The position numbers and the translations under genes were made by a program. Positions 16,508 through 25,673 of a stretch of DNA of 53,563 nt are shown piece after piece. Source of the DNA: Deltaproteobacteria bacterium (GTDB taxonomy: Bacteria; Desulfobacterota; Syntrophia; Syntrophales; UBA2210); NCBI GenBank assembly GCA_026388515.1, contig JAPLJO010000126.1, forward strand, positions 1-53,563, written 5' to 3'. Under the pieces are notes generated by a model. It worked only from the letters and a program-made list of their open reading frames with translations. It was not told the origin of the DNA and made no database searches. The stretch's first letter is position 1. Every line of letters begins with the position of its first letter.

Positions 16508-17143
16508 CTATGACCGGACGATGGTGAGCATGAACTGCATCACCATGTCGCCGATGGAAGAGTCCGGATGAAGCACCGAGACCATCTCCCGGATCTCGAT
16601 GAGTACGATGAGCCACAGGAATACACCGGCATCGGACACAGCCCTTGCCATTGCCGCCGGTCTGATTTCGATAATCGTCCGTGACCGGTAGTTTCCGAAG
16701 CGCGGGAGTAGCCGCCCCGTTTTGTCAGAGTACGCCCGGAACCTGTCCCCGAAGAGGTCGCGAAGGCGCTCCTCCTCCGACGTAATGACAAAGTAATAAT
16801 ACACCCAGAAGAGCGGGATTGACGCGAGAAGGAGGGGTATATTCTGAATGGCACACATGACTCCCGTGATACCCATGAAGGAAAAGAGATAGAGCGGATT
16901 CCGGCAGAGCGAGTATGGCCCGTCCGTGCAGAGTTCCTTATCCTTCCTGCCGGTGATATAGATGTTGCACCAGATTCTCCCCAGTGCGGCCCCGATGATG
17001 AGGGCGTATCCCAGTATCTTGAGTGATTTGTAGAGCGCCGCCGATGGCGGGGGGACTTCGCTGAATGCCACGATGGTAAGAAAGACCAGCGCCGCAATCC
17101 AGCTCATGGACCGCCGCAGGCGTTCAACGGAACTGTGCCGCAT
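16508..17143 (-). CDS. Membrane methyltransferase of the isoprenylcysteine carboxyl methyltransferase-like family
   Basis: A 211-residue protein starting at ATG 17143 after GGAAGTGAG. It has four or five hydrophobic segments. The diagnostic block is DGPYSLCRNPLYLFSFMGITG (about residues 77-97) followed by EEERLRDLFGDRFRAY, the S-adenosylmethionine-binding region of ICMT/PEMT-like proteins. The substrate in bacteria is generally unknown: small thiols, phospholipids, quinone precursors or lipid-linked sugars are all possible. Its place inside the lipid A and core operon, between waaF and gmhB, suggests methylation of an envelope lipid or sugar. A C-terminal tail with one more hydrophobic segment extends past the catalytic part. 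A second family member is at 48741-49208. Confidence 0.8.
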   Translation of the reverse strand: MRHSSVERLRRSMSWIAALVFLTIVAFSEVPPPSAALYKSLKILGYALIIGAALGRIWCNIYITGRKDKELCTDGPYSLCRNPLYLFSFMGITGVMCAIQNIPLLLASIPLFWVYYYFVITSEEERLRDLFGDRFRAYSDKTGRLLPRFGNYRSRTIIEIRPAAMARAVSDAGVFLWLIVLIEIREMVSVLHPDSSIGDMVMQFMLTIVRS

Positions 17144-17392
17144 ATCTCACTTCCTTTGAGAGGTCGCCACTCCCTCTGGACCCCCGCTTTCGAGACTGTG
17201 TCGCAATAGGAGAAAGCAGCTTCAAAACCGTCAATCTCCCTGTAGCGGAGAAGGTCGCGCTCTTTTAAAACGGATTTTTTATACCACAAACAGGCAGGCG
17301 CGCATACTCTCAATCTTTGCGGGGGACCGGCGGACTCTGATTGCCGCAGGGTTTCTGTGAAAGCCCTTTTCAAAGATGAGCGCATCTGTCTT

Positions 17393-18475
17393 TCATGCGG
17401 GACGGATGATCCCGGGTTCACCGGAAAGCAGTCTCTCCGCCGCCTCAATGACGTCATCCGCACCGATGAGGTCCATACAGGCAAAATCGGTGGGGCATTT
17501 CTTTTTAAGGCAGGGACTGCAATCGACGGGCTTACGAACGATGACGCTTTTCATCCCCGGGGGTGAGGTGGTGGCTGGATTGGTGGAGCCGAATACGGCG
17601 ACGAGCGGCACACCGAGGGCGCCAGCGACATGCATCAGTCCCGAGTCGTTGGAGATGAAGATGCGGCATTTCGCTATCATTGAAACGGCCTCCGTGAGAT
17701 TTGTCTTTCCCGTGAGGTCGATAAGGGGATGGCGGGCGTGATTCCTCACGCGCTCGGCCTGCGGGAGGTCGCCCGCGCTTCCGAAGAGAAGCACCTCAGC
17801 GCCGTACCGCTCGATAAGGCGGTCCGCCACGGCGGCGAACCTTTCCGCAAACCACATCTTTGCCGGTCCGTAGGCGGCGCCGGGCGCCATGCCGATAAGC
17901 ATGGAATCAGCGGGAATGGAAAATGCCGCCATGACGCCTGCCGCCTTTTCTTTATACGAATCGTCGAGGGAAAGCACGGCGTCCCTTGATGCCGCCCCGA
18001 ATCCCAGTGCGGTGAGCATCTCTATGTAGTAGTCGATCTGATGGACCAGCCTGATTTCCTTCGTGCGCGCCACCGAGTGGGTGAGGAGAAATCCCCTCCC
18101 GTCGGAGTTATATCCCGCGCGGACGGGTATTCCCGCGAGCACGGTGATGATGGCAGCCTCGATGGCGTTCTGGAGGAGAATGGCGGCGTCGAAGCGCCTT
18201 TGCCGGAGCTCCCCGGCGAGCTTTACCAGTCCCGCGATGCCCTCGTGCCGCCCCGGTTTCTCATAGACAAGGACCGAATCAACGGCGGGAGAGAGGCGGT
18301 AGAGGTCGGCCACCCAGGGCCGGGCAAGTACTGTGATGCGGGCCGCGGGAAGCGTTTTCTTCACCGATGCGACGGCGGGAAGCGTCATCACGACATCGCC
18401 GAGCCAGTTGGTGCCCCGGATGAGGATATTCCGGGCACTCTGTATGGGAAATGTTTTTCTTCCGCGTACGTGCAT
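17393..18475 (-). CDS. waaF: ADP-heptose:LPS heptosyltransferase II
   Basis: A 360-residue GT9 enzyme. The N-terminal domain opens NILIRGTNWLGDVVMTLPAV (residues 16-35), the signature of WaaF rather than WaaC; the C-terminal domain has IGMAPGAAYGPAKMW, ISNDSGLMHVAGALGVPLVA and FGSTNPATTSP. It transfers the second heptose of the LPS core. A 15-residue basic N-terminal extension precedes the conserved start; a later start is possible but no better ribosome binding sequence is visible. A hairpin lies in its leader at about 18498-18516. The 249 bases between this gene and the downstream methyltransferase are unusually long for this tight operon and contain nothing I recognise. Confidence 0.92.
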   Translation of the reverse strand: MHVRGRKTFPIQSARNILIRGTNWLGDVVMTLPAVASVKKTLPAARITVLARPWVADLYRLSPAVDSVLVYEKPGRHEGIAGLVKLAGELRQRRFDAAILLQNAIEAAIITVLAGIPVRAGYNSDGRGFLLTHSVARTKEIRLVHQIDYYIEMLTALGFGAASRDAVLSLDDSYKEKAAGVMAAFSIPADSMLIGMAPGAAYGPAKMWFAERFAAVADRLIERYGAEVLLFGSAGDLPQAERVRNHARHPLIDLTGKTNLTEAVSMIAKCRIFISNDSGLMHVAGALGVPLVAVFGSTNPATTSPPGMKSVIVRKPVDCSPCLKKKCPTDFACMDLIGADDVIEAAERLLSGEPGIIRPA

Positions 18476-18497
18476 GATCGTCTCGTGATTCTGACTC

Positions 18498-18516
18498 TTC
18501 CCCCATCAAGGGGGAG
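18498..18516 (-). promoter_or_regulatory. GC-rich hairpin in the leader of waaF
   Basis: Seven paired bases (a run of five C against five G plus flanking pairs) around a five-base loop, between the acyltransferase stop and the waaF start. It could slow transcription or protect an mRNA end, giving waaF and the genes after it a different level from the lipid A genes. Confidence 0.35.
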
Positions 18517-18546
18517 ATGATTCTGCGGGCGCGGCATGTGGTGCCC

Positions 18547-19476
18547 TTATTGTATGCCGTTATGCCTTTGAGCCGCTCTGCCCCGGGGCTGCCCCTCTTT
18601 TGCCTGTGTCTTCTTCGTCTTCCAGCGCTGATGCAGCCAGAACCACTGCTCGGGGTACGCCCTCACCATGTCCTCGATGATGTTCGTGATCCGGCGGGTA
18701 TTTTCGTAAATGTCCCGCTCGCGGTCGCCGCTGCGGACGATTTCCACCTCTTCCTTGATGATTAACCGGTACGTGCCGTCGGGCATCCTGACATTGAACG
18801 TGGGCAGCACCGGTGCACCAGTATCGAGGGCGAGCGTCGCGAGCCCGGTGGTGGTGCAGGCGGGCCTGCCGAAGAAATCCACGAATACACCCTCGCGCCA
18901 GGATACGTTCTGGTCCATGAGAATGCCGACGAGCTCGTTATTTTTCAGCACCTCGCGTATCTTCAGCGTCGCTCCGCCCTTCGGTATCAGGGCATTGCCC
19001 GTTAACGCACGCTCCCATGAGGCGAGGCACTCCAGCGTGGGATTGTCAAGCGTCCGGTAAATGATATTGACCTTCTGCAGCCGAAGCCCGAAGTAGGCGA
19101 CTCCCAGCTCCCAGTTTCCCAGGTGTGCCGTGAACGCGAGCACACCCTTTCCCTGGGACATTACCTTCCGGTGGTGTTCCATGCCTTCCACACTCATGAT
19201 ACGTTCAAAGCCGCCGGTCTTGACGAGCGTGGGTATCTCGAAGAATTCCGCCGCCATTATCGCGAGGTTTCCGTAGGCGCTCTTCGCGATCCCTTTGATT
19301 TCTTCGGCACTTTTTTCAGGGAATGAGCACGTGAGATTGTGAATAGTGATAATCCGGTGTTTGAGTGACGCATGGTAAAACAGGTGAAAGAGCCCGCGGA
19401 AAATCGCTTTTCTCAGAGGGAGCGGTATTGTGCGGAATACGGCGATGATGATTCGTGCGCCCGGCGTGAGTTTCAT
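18547..19476 (-). CDS. lpxL: Lipid A late acyltransferase (LpxL/HtrB family)
   Basis: A 309-residue membrane-associated acyltransferase. It has an N-terminal hydrophobic helix, the catalytic H-x4-E motif in FTAHLGNWELG (about residues 118-128), the ILMDQN segment and the C-terminal YPEQWFWLHQRWK, all typical of LpxL/LpxM enzymes that add secondary fatty acyl chains to lipid A. The C-terminal tail after that block is Lys/Arg/Gln-rich. Its start overlaps the lpxK stop by four bases (19473-19476). Only one late acyltransferase is seen here, so either further copies are elsewhere or the lipid A has a single type of secondary chain. LpxL versus LpxM cannot be decided from sequence alone. Confidence 0.87.
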   Translation of the reverse strand: MKLTPGARIIIAVFRTIPLPLRKAIFRGLFHLFYHASLKHRIITIHNLTCSFPEKSAEEIKGIAKSAYGNLAIMAAEFFEIPTLVKTGGFERIMSVEGMEHHRKVMSQGKGVLAFTAHLGNWELGVAYFGLRLQKVNIIYRTLDNPTLECLASWERALTGNALIPKGGATLKIREVLKNNELVGILMDQNVSWREGVFVDFFGRPACTTTGLATLALDTGAPVLPTFNVRMPDGTYRLIIKEEVEIVRSGDRERDIYENTRRITNIIEDMVRAYPEQWFWLHQRWKTKKTQAKEGQPRGRAAQRHNGIQ

Positions 19477-20564
19477 GTGGCGATTCGCTCCAGGATCGTG
19501 TGTTCGAATGCGGCGGAGGGTTGTATTTCCATCACAATTCTGAGGACGGAGATATTCCGTACAAAGTCGGGAAAGTCAACCAGTTTTACGGCGTCTTTTT
19601 CGGTGGTGAGGATGCAGTCCGCGCCGGATTCCTGCTGGGCCCTGCGGATACGATCGATATCGCCCCCGCCGTAGCGGTGATGGTCGGGAAAGGTAATGAA
19701 GCGGACGAGCCCGCCCGAGAGCGGTGCCGCGGTCTTTTGAAATCCTTCGGGATTTGCGATGCCCGAGAAGGCAAGCACCTTCTTTCCCGCAAGTGACTCC
19801 GGCGTCCCGGCGGGGTTGAGAAATCCGTCGGTGATTTCAGCGACCCTGCGGTATCCGTGGAAGAGCGGCGCCGCAGGAGAGTATGCGGCAAGCGTCTCTT
19901 TCAGGTTCCCTTTTTCCTCCCGGCCCTGCGCCGAGGCGGTTGCAACGATGACCGTGGCGCGCGAAAGGCTTTTCATCGGCTCGCGGAGCATTCCCCGCGG
20001 GAGCATGCAACCGTTGCCGAAGGGGCGTGCCGCGTCGAGAAGCACGATGTCTACATTCCTCGCGAGGGCGCGGTGCTGAAAACCATCATCGAGGATGAGC
20101 ACATTCGCACGGAAACGATCTATCGCAATGATGCCCGCACGGTGGCGTCGCGTTCCCGTGATCACGGGAACAGACCGGAGGCTCTTCGCAATGAGCACCG
20201 GCTCATCGCCCGCAACTGTATGGTCCACGAGCACCGATCTCCCGTCGGAGACCACAATGATATCACTTCCGCTCTTTCCTCCGTACCCGCGGCTGAGGAC
20301 GGCGGGGCGGTACCCGCGCTCGAGAAGAAGTTTCGCGAGCATGATGACCGTGGGGGTTTTCCCGGTCCCTCCCACGGTGAGGTTTCCCACACTGACGACG
20401 GGGCAGGGCAGGCGGCGGACCGGCAAGAGCTTCCCGTCGTAGAGACGGTTCCTGCATTCGACGGCGCCGCCGTAGAGAAGAGAGAAGGGATAGAGGACGT
20501 GGTGTACCGCCCGGCGGCGATCGTCGTGAATGATATTTGATGCAATTTCACGGAAGTTTTTCAT
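19473..20564 (-). CDS. lpxK: Tetraacyldisaccharide 4'-kinase
   Basis: A 363-residue inner-membrane-associated kinase. The P-loop region VSVGNLTVGGTGKTP (about residues 57-71) is diagnostic for LpxK; RGYGG, AGDEP and LDDGFQH (the ATP and metal-binding DDGFQH motif) follow, and VVIVATA-type strands complete the core. It phosphorylates the 4' position of the lipid A disaccharide precursor made by LpxB. It sits between msbA (56 bases upstream) and the late acyltransferase (overlap), consistent with pathway order. Confidence 0.95.
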   Translation of the reverse strand: MKNFREIASNIIHDDRRRAVHHVLYPFSLLYGGAVECRNRLYDGKLLPVRRLPCPVVSVGNLTVGGTGKTPTVIMLAKLLLERGYRPAVLSRGYGGKSGSDIIVVSDGRSVLVDHTVAGDEPVLIAKSLRSVPVITGTRRHRAGIIAIDRFRANVLILDDGFQHRALARNVDIVLLDAARPFGNGCMLPRGMLREPMKSLSRATVIVATASAQGREEKGNLKETLAAYSPAAPLFHGYRRVAEITDGFLNPAGTPESLAGKKVLAFSGIANPEGFQKTAAPLSGGLVRFITFPDHHRYGGGDIDRIRRAQQESGADCILTTEKDAVKLVDFPDFVRNISVLRIVMEIQPSAAFEHTILERIAT

Positions 20565-20620
20565 ATGAATGCATATATTCCGGCGGAGTGCCGGCGGGAA
20601 TTACAGGGAATGTCGCCGCC

Positions 20621-22429
20621 TCACTCCGTTGCCGGCGAAGTTTCATTTTCCGCAGCGGGTATGTCAGGATGTCGACCGGCATCGCTTCTGAACTGCATGG
20701 TGTAGAGTTTGTAGTATTCTCCCTGCGCGGCGAGCAGTGACTGGTGCGTGCCTTCCTCGACAATTCTTCCGTCGGCAAGCACGATGATGCGGTCGGCATT
20801 GCCGACGGTGGAGAGCCGGTGGGCGATGACAAGGGTCGTTCTCCCTTTCATGAGCGTCTCCAGCGCCTCCTGCACTTCCACTTCCGATTCCGTGTCGAGA
20901 GACGAGGTGGCCTCGTCGAGAATCAGGATCGGTGCATCTTTCAGAAGTGCCCGCGCGATGGTGATGCGCTGGCGCTCGCCGCCCGAGAGCCGGGCGCCCT
21001 GTTCACCGATAACCGTATCGTAGCCCTTGGGAAGCGCCATGATGAAGTCGTGGGCGTTCGCCATCTTCGCCGCACCGATGATGTCGTCGTCATTTTTCCT
21101 GATGTCGCCGTAGGCGATGTTATTGCGCACGGTGTCGTTGAAGAGAATGGTCTGCTGGGTGACGATGCCGATCTGGCTTCGCAAGGACTCGACGGTAACG
21201 TCGCGGATATCCCGGCCGTCGATGAGGATGCTTCCCTCCGTCACGTCATAGAACCGCGGTATGAGGTTGACAAGCGTGGTCTTTCCGCCGCCGCTTGTTC
21301 CCACGAAGGCCACCACTTCGCCGGCGTTCACGTGAAGATTGACGTGTTTCAGCACCGCCTCATCGCCGTAGCTGAAGGTGACGTCCCGGATTTCGATGCC
21401 CTTCTCGATCCGGGGGAGCGCCGTGGCGCCTTTGCGGTTCACGATTTCGGGCTCTATGTCAAGGACGGAAAATACCCGGACCGCCGCCGAAATGCCCTGC
21501 TGTATCGTGTTATTCACGTTAGTCAGCCTTTTGACCGGTTCGTAGAGCATGATGAGTGCCGCAAGAAAGGAAAAAAAGGTGCCCGGCGTGGAGGCCCCCT
21601 GGATGACCTGGTACCCGCCGTAGGACACGATTGCCGCGACGCCGATACCGCCCAGGAATTCCATGAGAGGCGTCGAAAGGGCCTTGATCGACACCGACTT
21701 CATGAAAAGTCCGAAGAGCCGCTCACTTTCCTTTTCGAACCTTCTGCCTTCGTATGCTTCCATGCCGAAGGCCTTGACGATTCTCGTGCCGGAGATGGTT
21801 TCCTGGAGGAGGCTCGTGAGGCTTCCCAGGGTCACCTGTGTCTTCGTCGCCACCTGCCGCATTTTTTTGCCGAACCGGGCGATGGGGTACACGCTGAAAG
21901 GGAATACGATACTGGCGATGAAGGCGAGTTGCCAGTCCTGGTAGAATATGACAAAGATGAGTCCCACCAGCGTGAAGGTGTCCTTGAGGACGCTGGTGAC
22001 CGCTTCGGAGACGGCACCCTGGATGTAGGTCACATCGTTGGTGATGCGCGAAATGAGAATACCCGTGGGGTTTTTTGAAAAGAACGAAAGCGACTGCCGC
22101 TGGATGTGGTGGTAGAGCTGATTCCGGAGATACATGATGACCCGCTGGCCGATGAAGCTCATCAGCACCGTCTGCCCGTAATTGCAGGCGCCCTTCACGA
22201 AATAGAGGATAACGACGAGGACCGGAATGACAACGAGCATGTGAAGGTTTCTGTTGAAGAAAATCTCGTCCAGCGCGGGTTTTATGAGAAAGGCAAGCGC
22301 CGAGGTGGCGACGCCCACGGCAAGCATGCAGAGCATCGCGAAGATAAACTTCGCCGTGTGCGGTTTCGCCATTTTCAGAAGCCGTATATAGATATTGATT
22401 CCGTGTTCCTCTGCCACCTGTCGCTCCAT
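20621..22429 (-). CDS. msbA: Lipid A export ABC transporter, permease/ATPase
   Basis: A 602-residue half-transporter that dimerises. Six membrane helices occupy about residues 20-320. The ATPase domain has Walker A GTSGGGKTTL, the Q-loop TQQTILFN, signature LSGGERQRI, Walker B ILILDEATSSLD and the H-loop IAHRLST. MsbA flips core-lipid A across the inner membrane. The C-terminus is extended by about 20 residues after the ATPase. Position directly after lpxB and before lpxK agrees with MsbA rather than a drug exporter. Confidence 0.93.
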   Translation of the reverse strand: MERQVAEEHGINIYIRLLKMAKPHTAKFIFAMLCMLAVGVATSALAFLIKPALDEIFFNRNLHMLVVIPVLVVILYFVKGACNYGQTVLMSFIGQRVIMYLRNQLYHHIQRQSLSFFSKNPTGILISRITNDVTYIQGAVSEAVTSVLKDTFTLVGLIFVIFYQDWQLAFIASIVFPFSVYPIARFGKKMRQVATKTQVTLGSLTSLLQETISGTRIVKAFGMEAYEGRRFEKESERLFGLFMKSVSIKALSTPLMEFLGGIGVAAIVSYGGYQVIQGASTPGTFFSFLAALIMLYEPVKRLTNVNNTIQQGISAAVRVFSVLDIEPEIVNRKGATALPRIEKGIEIRDVTFSYGDEAVLKHVNLHVNAGEVVAFVGTSGGGKTTLVNLIPRFYDVTEGSILIDGRDIRDVTVESLRSQIGIVTQQTILFNDTVRNNIAYGDIRKNDDDIIGAAKMANAHDFIMALPKGYDTVIGEQGARLSGGERQRITIARALLKDAPILILDEATSSLDTESEVEVQEALETLMKGRTTLVIAHRLSTVGNADRIIVLADGRIVEEGTHQSLLAAQGEYYKLYTMQFRSDAGRHPDIPAAENETSPATE

Positions 22430-22435
22430 GGCGGT

Positions 22436-23608
22436 CTATTGTGCCGGTATGGCGAGGGTGCCCTCGTCGAGCAGCTCGCAGGCAAGCGCTGCCGCACGCT
22501 CCGCCGCCCCCGGGCTTCCCAGGAGGGACCGTACACCGGCGAGGTCTTTCCGCATGGCTTCCCTCCGGCGTGTGTCTAAAAGTATCGCCTCCGCCTCGCG
22601 GGCGATGGCCGGGGCGCCGGCGTCCTGCTGAATCAGTTCGGGGACGATCTTCCTGCCCGCAATCAGGTTGACGAGCCCGATGAAGTCAACCTTTATGAAA
22701 AGCCTTCCCAAAAGGTATGAAAAAGCGGAGACCCGATAGATGATGACCATCGGTGTTTCCAGTAGGGCTGTCTCCAGCGTCGCCGTACCGGAAGCCACGA
22801 TGGCCACATCCGATGAAGCGATGGCATCGTACGTCTCCTCTTCTGTCACCGTCACTCTGGTCCGGTAGCGCCCGAGAATATCCGCCACATAGGCGCGGGG
22901 TATCGTATTCGCCAGCGGCAGCACAAACTGTCGCGGCAGGGGATTCTTTTCGAGAAGTGCCGCCGCCTCCATCATCACGGGCAGAAGCCGTCCCACCTCG
23001 CTCTCCCTGCTCCCGGGAAGGAGCGCCACCGTCGTGATGTCGGCTCGGAGGCTGTAGCGGCGGCAGAACTCTTCCCTCGAACACGTTCTCTTTACCACAT
23101 CGAGGAGCGGATGTCCCACAAACCGTACATCGAGGCTCGTATCCCCGTAGACCTTTTTTTCAAAGGGAAGAATGACGACCATGCGGGTGACGTATTTTTC
23201 CAGGTCACGGATTCTCCCTTTTCGCCACGCCCATACCTGGGGGCTGATATAGTAAAAGACCCTGATACCCTCCCGGTGAGCCGCCTTTGCAAGCGATATG
23301 TTGAAATCGGGGTAGTCAATGAGAATGACGAGGCCGGGGCGCTGTTCTCTGAGCGATTGTTTCAGCCTGCGCCGGACGTCCAGGATGCGCCCCAGTTTCG
23401 AGGCCACTTCCGTGAATCCCACCACGGCCATTTCCGACGAATGCGCGACGAGTTCCACGCCGGCGTCTTTCATGCGTTCCCCGCCGATGCCGTAGAAGGA
23501 GAGGCCGGGATTCCCGGCACGCATCGCAGTCACGAGGCATGCGCCGTGAAGGTCCCCGGAGGCTTCTCCCGCCACGATGAGTACGTTGTGTCGTTCGGCC
23601 TTGTTCAT
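22436..23608 (-). CDS. lpxB: Lipid-A-disaccharide synthase
   Basis: A 390-residue GT19 glycosyltransferase starting at ATG 23608, which overlaps the upstream transaminase stop (ATGA, 23605-23608). It opens with VLIVAGEASGDLHG (residues 9-22), has YGIGGERM, IDYPDFN, YYISPQVWAWR, LLPGSRESEVGRLLPVM and ASGTATLETAL, all LpxB hallmarks. It joins UDP-2,3-diacyl-glucosamine with lipid X. In this operon its substrate is predicted to carry two amide-linked acyl chains (see the gnnA/gnnB entries). The frame is open much further upstream, but that part overlaps the transaminase and is not LpxB-like. Confidence 0.95.
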   Translation of the reverse strand: MNKAERHNVLIVAGEASGDLHGACLVTAMRAGNPGLSFYGIGGERMKDAGVELVAHSSEMAVVGFTEVASKLGRILDVRRRLKQSLREQRPGLVILIDYPDFNISLAKAAHREGIRVFYYISPQVWAWRKGRIRDLEKYVTRMVVILPFEKKVYGDTSLDVRFVGHPLLDVVKRTCSREEFCRRYSLRADITTVALLPGSRESEVGRLLPVMMEAAALLEKNPLPRQFVLPLANTIPRAYVADILGRYRTRVTVTEEETYDAIASSDVAIVASGTATLETALLETPMVIIYRVSAFSYLLGRLFIKVDFIGLVNLIAGRKIVPELIQQDAGAPAIAREAEAILLDTRRREAMRKDLAGVRSLLGSPGAAERAAALACELLDEGTLAIPAQ

Positions 23609-24708
23609 TCCAGCGGTACACCGCGTATGACGTCGCAGACGCGGATGACTTCCTTCTCCGTGAGTTCCGGGAACATGGGGAGCGAAAGTACGAGGGCGGC
23701 GCACCTGTCGCTGACGGGGCAGCCGCCGTCCTTCCGTCCTCCCGCCGCGAACACCTCCTGGCGGTCGAGGGGGAGGGGATAGTAGACCGCCGACGTGATG
23801 TCGTTCTTTTTCAGTGCGTTCATGACGGCGTCCCTGTGTTTCGCGCGGATGGTGAACTGGTGATAGACGTGTTTCGCCCAGGGTGCTTCACCGGGAAGAT
23901 GCACGCCCCCGGCCCCGGCAAGGTGCGTCCGGTAGAGTTCGGCGGCTCTGCGCCTTCCCTCGTTCATGCGGTCGATGTGGCTGAATTTCACGAGCAGGAT
24001 GGCGGCCTGGATTTCGTCGAGTCTGCTGTTGTAGCCGAGCATCGAGTGATAGTATTTCACGGCGCTGCCGTGATTGCGGAGCATCCGCACCGTTTTCGCC
24101 GTTTCCTCGTCGTCGGTAATGACCATTCCCCCGTCCCCGCAGCAGGCGAGGTTTTTGCTCGGGAAGAAACTGAAGCAGCCGCACCTTCCGAAGGAGCCCG
24201 CCTTTTTCCCTTTGTATTCGGCGCCGAAGGACTGGGCGCAGTCCTCGATGACTGTGAGCCCGCGTGTCTTCGCGATGGCGAGGATGGGGTCCATGTCGGC
24301 GGGATGGCCGAAGAGATGGACGGGAAGAATCGCCTTCGTGCGGGGGGTTATTTTCTTTTCTATGAGCGCCGGGTCGATGTTGAATGTATCGGGATCTATG
24401 TCGGCAAAGACGGGGGTCGCCCCCAGTCCCGCGATGACCTCGGCGGTGGCGATAAAGGTAAAGGGGCTCGTAATGACTTCGTCCCCCCTGCCGATGCCGC
24501 AGGCCCGGAGCGCGAGAAGCAGCGCATCGGTACCGTTCCCGACACCGATGGCATGTCCCACGCCGTGGTACGCCGCGATTTTCTTTTCAAGCTCCGCCAC
24601 CTTCGGTCCCAGTATAAAATGGCTGTGAGCCAGCACATCGGCGACGGCATCGTCGATTTCCTTTTTGAGAGTCAGGTACTGTCTGCCCAGATCAACCATC
24701 TGTATCAT
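23605..24708 (-). CDS. gnnB: DegT/DnrJ-type sugar transaminase, GnnB-like
   Basis: A 367-residue PLP-dependent aminotransferase. Family marks: NGTDALLLALRACGIG, EVITSPFTFIATAEVI, VIEDCAQSFGA and FSFFPSKNL, where the Lys binds PLP, then YNSRLDEIQAAIL. By family it aminates a keto-sugar nucleotide with glutamate. In Acidithiobacillus ferrooxidans GnnA and GnnB, encoded between lpxA and lpxB, turn UDP-GlcNAc into its 3-amino analogue for lipid A. The same position here, with the oxidoreductase overlapping by 17 bases, supports the GnnB assignment. WbpE-type (O-antigen) transaminases are very similar in sequence, so the call rests mainly on context. Confidence 0.8.
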   Translation of the reverse strand: MIQMVDLGRQYLTLKKEIDDAVADVLAHSHFILGPKVAELEKKIAAYHGVGHAIGVGNGTDALLLALRACGIGRGDEVITSPFTFIATAEVIAGLGATPVFADIDPDTFNIDPALIEKKITPRTKAILPVHLFGHPADMDPILAIAKTRGLTVIEDCAQSFGAEYKGKKAGSFGRCGCFSFFPSKNLACCGDGGMVITDDEETAKTVRMLRNHGSAVKYYHSMLGYNSRLDEIQAAILLVKFSHIDRMNEGRRRAAELYRTHLAGAGGVHLPGEAPWAKHVYHQFTIRAKHRDAVMNALKKNDITSAVYYPLPLDRQEVFAAGGRKDGGCPVSDRCAALVLSLPMFPELTEKEVIRVCDVIRGVPLE

Positions 24709-25654
24709 GTCGAATAATCTCCTGTGCGGTGTGTATCCGTTCGAGTATCAGGAGCGCGAGATCGAGGGATTTGCGCGCCTCTTGCCCCGAGACGAGGGGC
24801 TGTGTCCTTGTCATTACCGATCCGGTGAACGCCCGTATCTCCTCCTCAAGAGGGTCGCAGGGTTCCACCGCCACATCATTCTCGGTGATTTCCGTGGCGC
24901 CTGCGGGGGTGATGCTTCTCCGGAGCGACAGCAGTTCGCGCTTCGCGTAATCCACCGAGTGATATCCGTTCATATCGAAAAAGCGTATTTTCTGCATCTT
25001 TTTATTCGAGATTCTACTCGCGGTGATGTTGGCGACGCAGCCGCTCTCGAAGGTGACCCTGGCGTTAGCGATATCCACCTTGTCGGAGAGCACCGACACC
25101 CCGACGGCGTCCACACCGCTGACCGGGGACTGCACGCAGCTGATGATGATATCGAGATCGTGTATCATCAGGTCGAGTATCACGTCCACGTCGGTGCCGC
25201 GTGAGAAAAAGGGATGCAGACGGTGTGACTCGATGAAAAGCGGGCGTGTGATGACATGCCCCAGGGCCGTGACGGCGGGATTGAACCGCTCGATGAGACC
25301 CACCTGAAGAATCGCGCTGCGGGACTCGGCGAGTGCAATGAGATCGTCCGCCTCCGCGAGGGTTTTCGCAATCGGTTTCTCCAGGAAGACGTCGATGCCG
25401 CGGGCGAGAAAGTCGCGTGCGACGGCGTGGTGATGCTCCGTGGGGACGGTGATACTCACCGCATCCACTTCGTCCTGCATGGCACGGTAATCCGTATATG
25501 CCCTGCAGCGGTACGTGTCCGCAGCGCCCCGCGCCCGCTCTTCCAGCGTGTCGGCCACGGCGGCAATGCTGCAGTGGGGAAGCATATGGTATTTCTGGAG
25601 GTGGTACGTGCCAAGATGGCCGATGCCTACCACCCCGATTCGAATGGTATCCAT
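24692..25654 (-). CDS. gnnA: Gfo/Idh/MocA-type NAD-dependent sugar-nucleotide dehydrogenase, GnnA-like
   Basis: A 320-residue enzyme starting at ATG 25654 (MDTIRIGVVGIGHLGTYHLQKY), 19 bases after lpxA. It has the Rossmann glycine pattern GxGxxG near residue 10, the family's EKPIAKTLAEAD with the active-site Lys (about residue 97), and DLMIHDLDII in the substrate domain. The proposed reaction is oxidation of the 3-hydroxyl of UDP-GlcNAc to the ketone, which GnnB then aminates. The alternative, a WbpB-like O-antigen dehydrogenase, is less likely because no O-antigen genes lie around it. An in-frame ATG 20 codons upstream overlaps lpxA and is rejected. Confidence 0.78.
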   Translation of the reverse strand: MDTIRIGVVGIGHLGTYHLQKYHMLPHCSIAAVADTLEERARGAADTYRCRAYTDYRAMQDEVDAVSITVPTEHHHAVARDFLARGIDVFLEKPIAKTLAEADDLIALAESRSAILQVGLIERFNPAVTALGHVITRPLFIESHRLHPFFSRGTDVDVILDLMIHDLDIIISCVQSPVSGVDAVGVSVLSDKVDIANARVTFESGCVANITASRISNKKMQKIRFFDMNGYHSVDYAKRELLSLRRSITPAGATEITENDVAVEPCDPLEEEIRAFTGSVMTRTQPLVSGQEARKSLDLALLILERIHTAQEIIRHDTDG

Positions 25655-25673
25655 GTCGTGAAGTCCTGAGGGA

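Noticed and set aside
20744-22078. Long plus-strand open frame (444 codons) opposite msbA
   Set aside because: It is the antisense of a well-supported gene; GC-rich codon use in msbA keeps the opposite frame open. The product is His/Asp/Arg-rich without any motif. The same applies to 32784-34094 (opposite lysS) and 41924-43141 (opposite the cysteine fusion).
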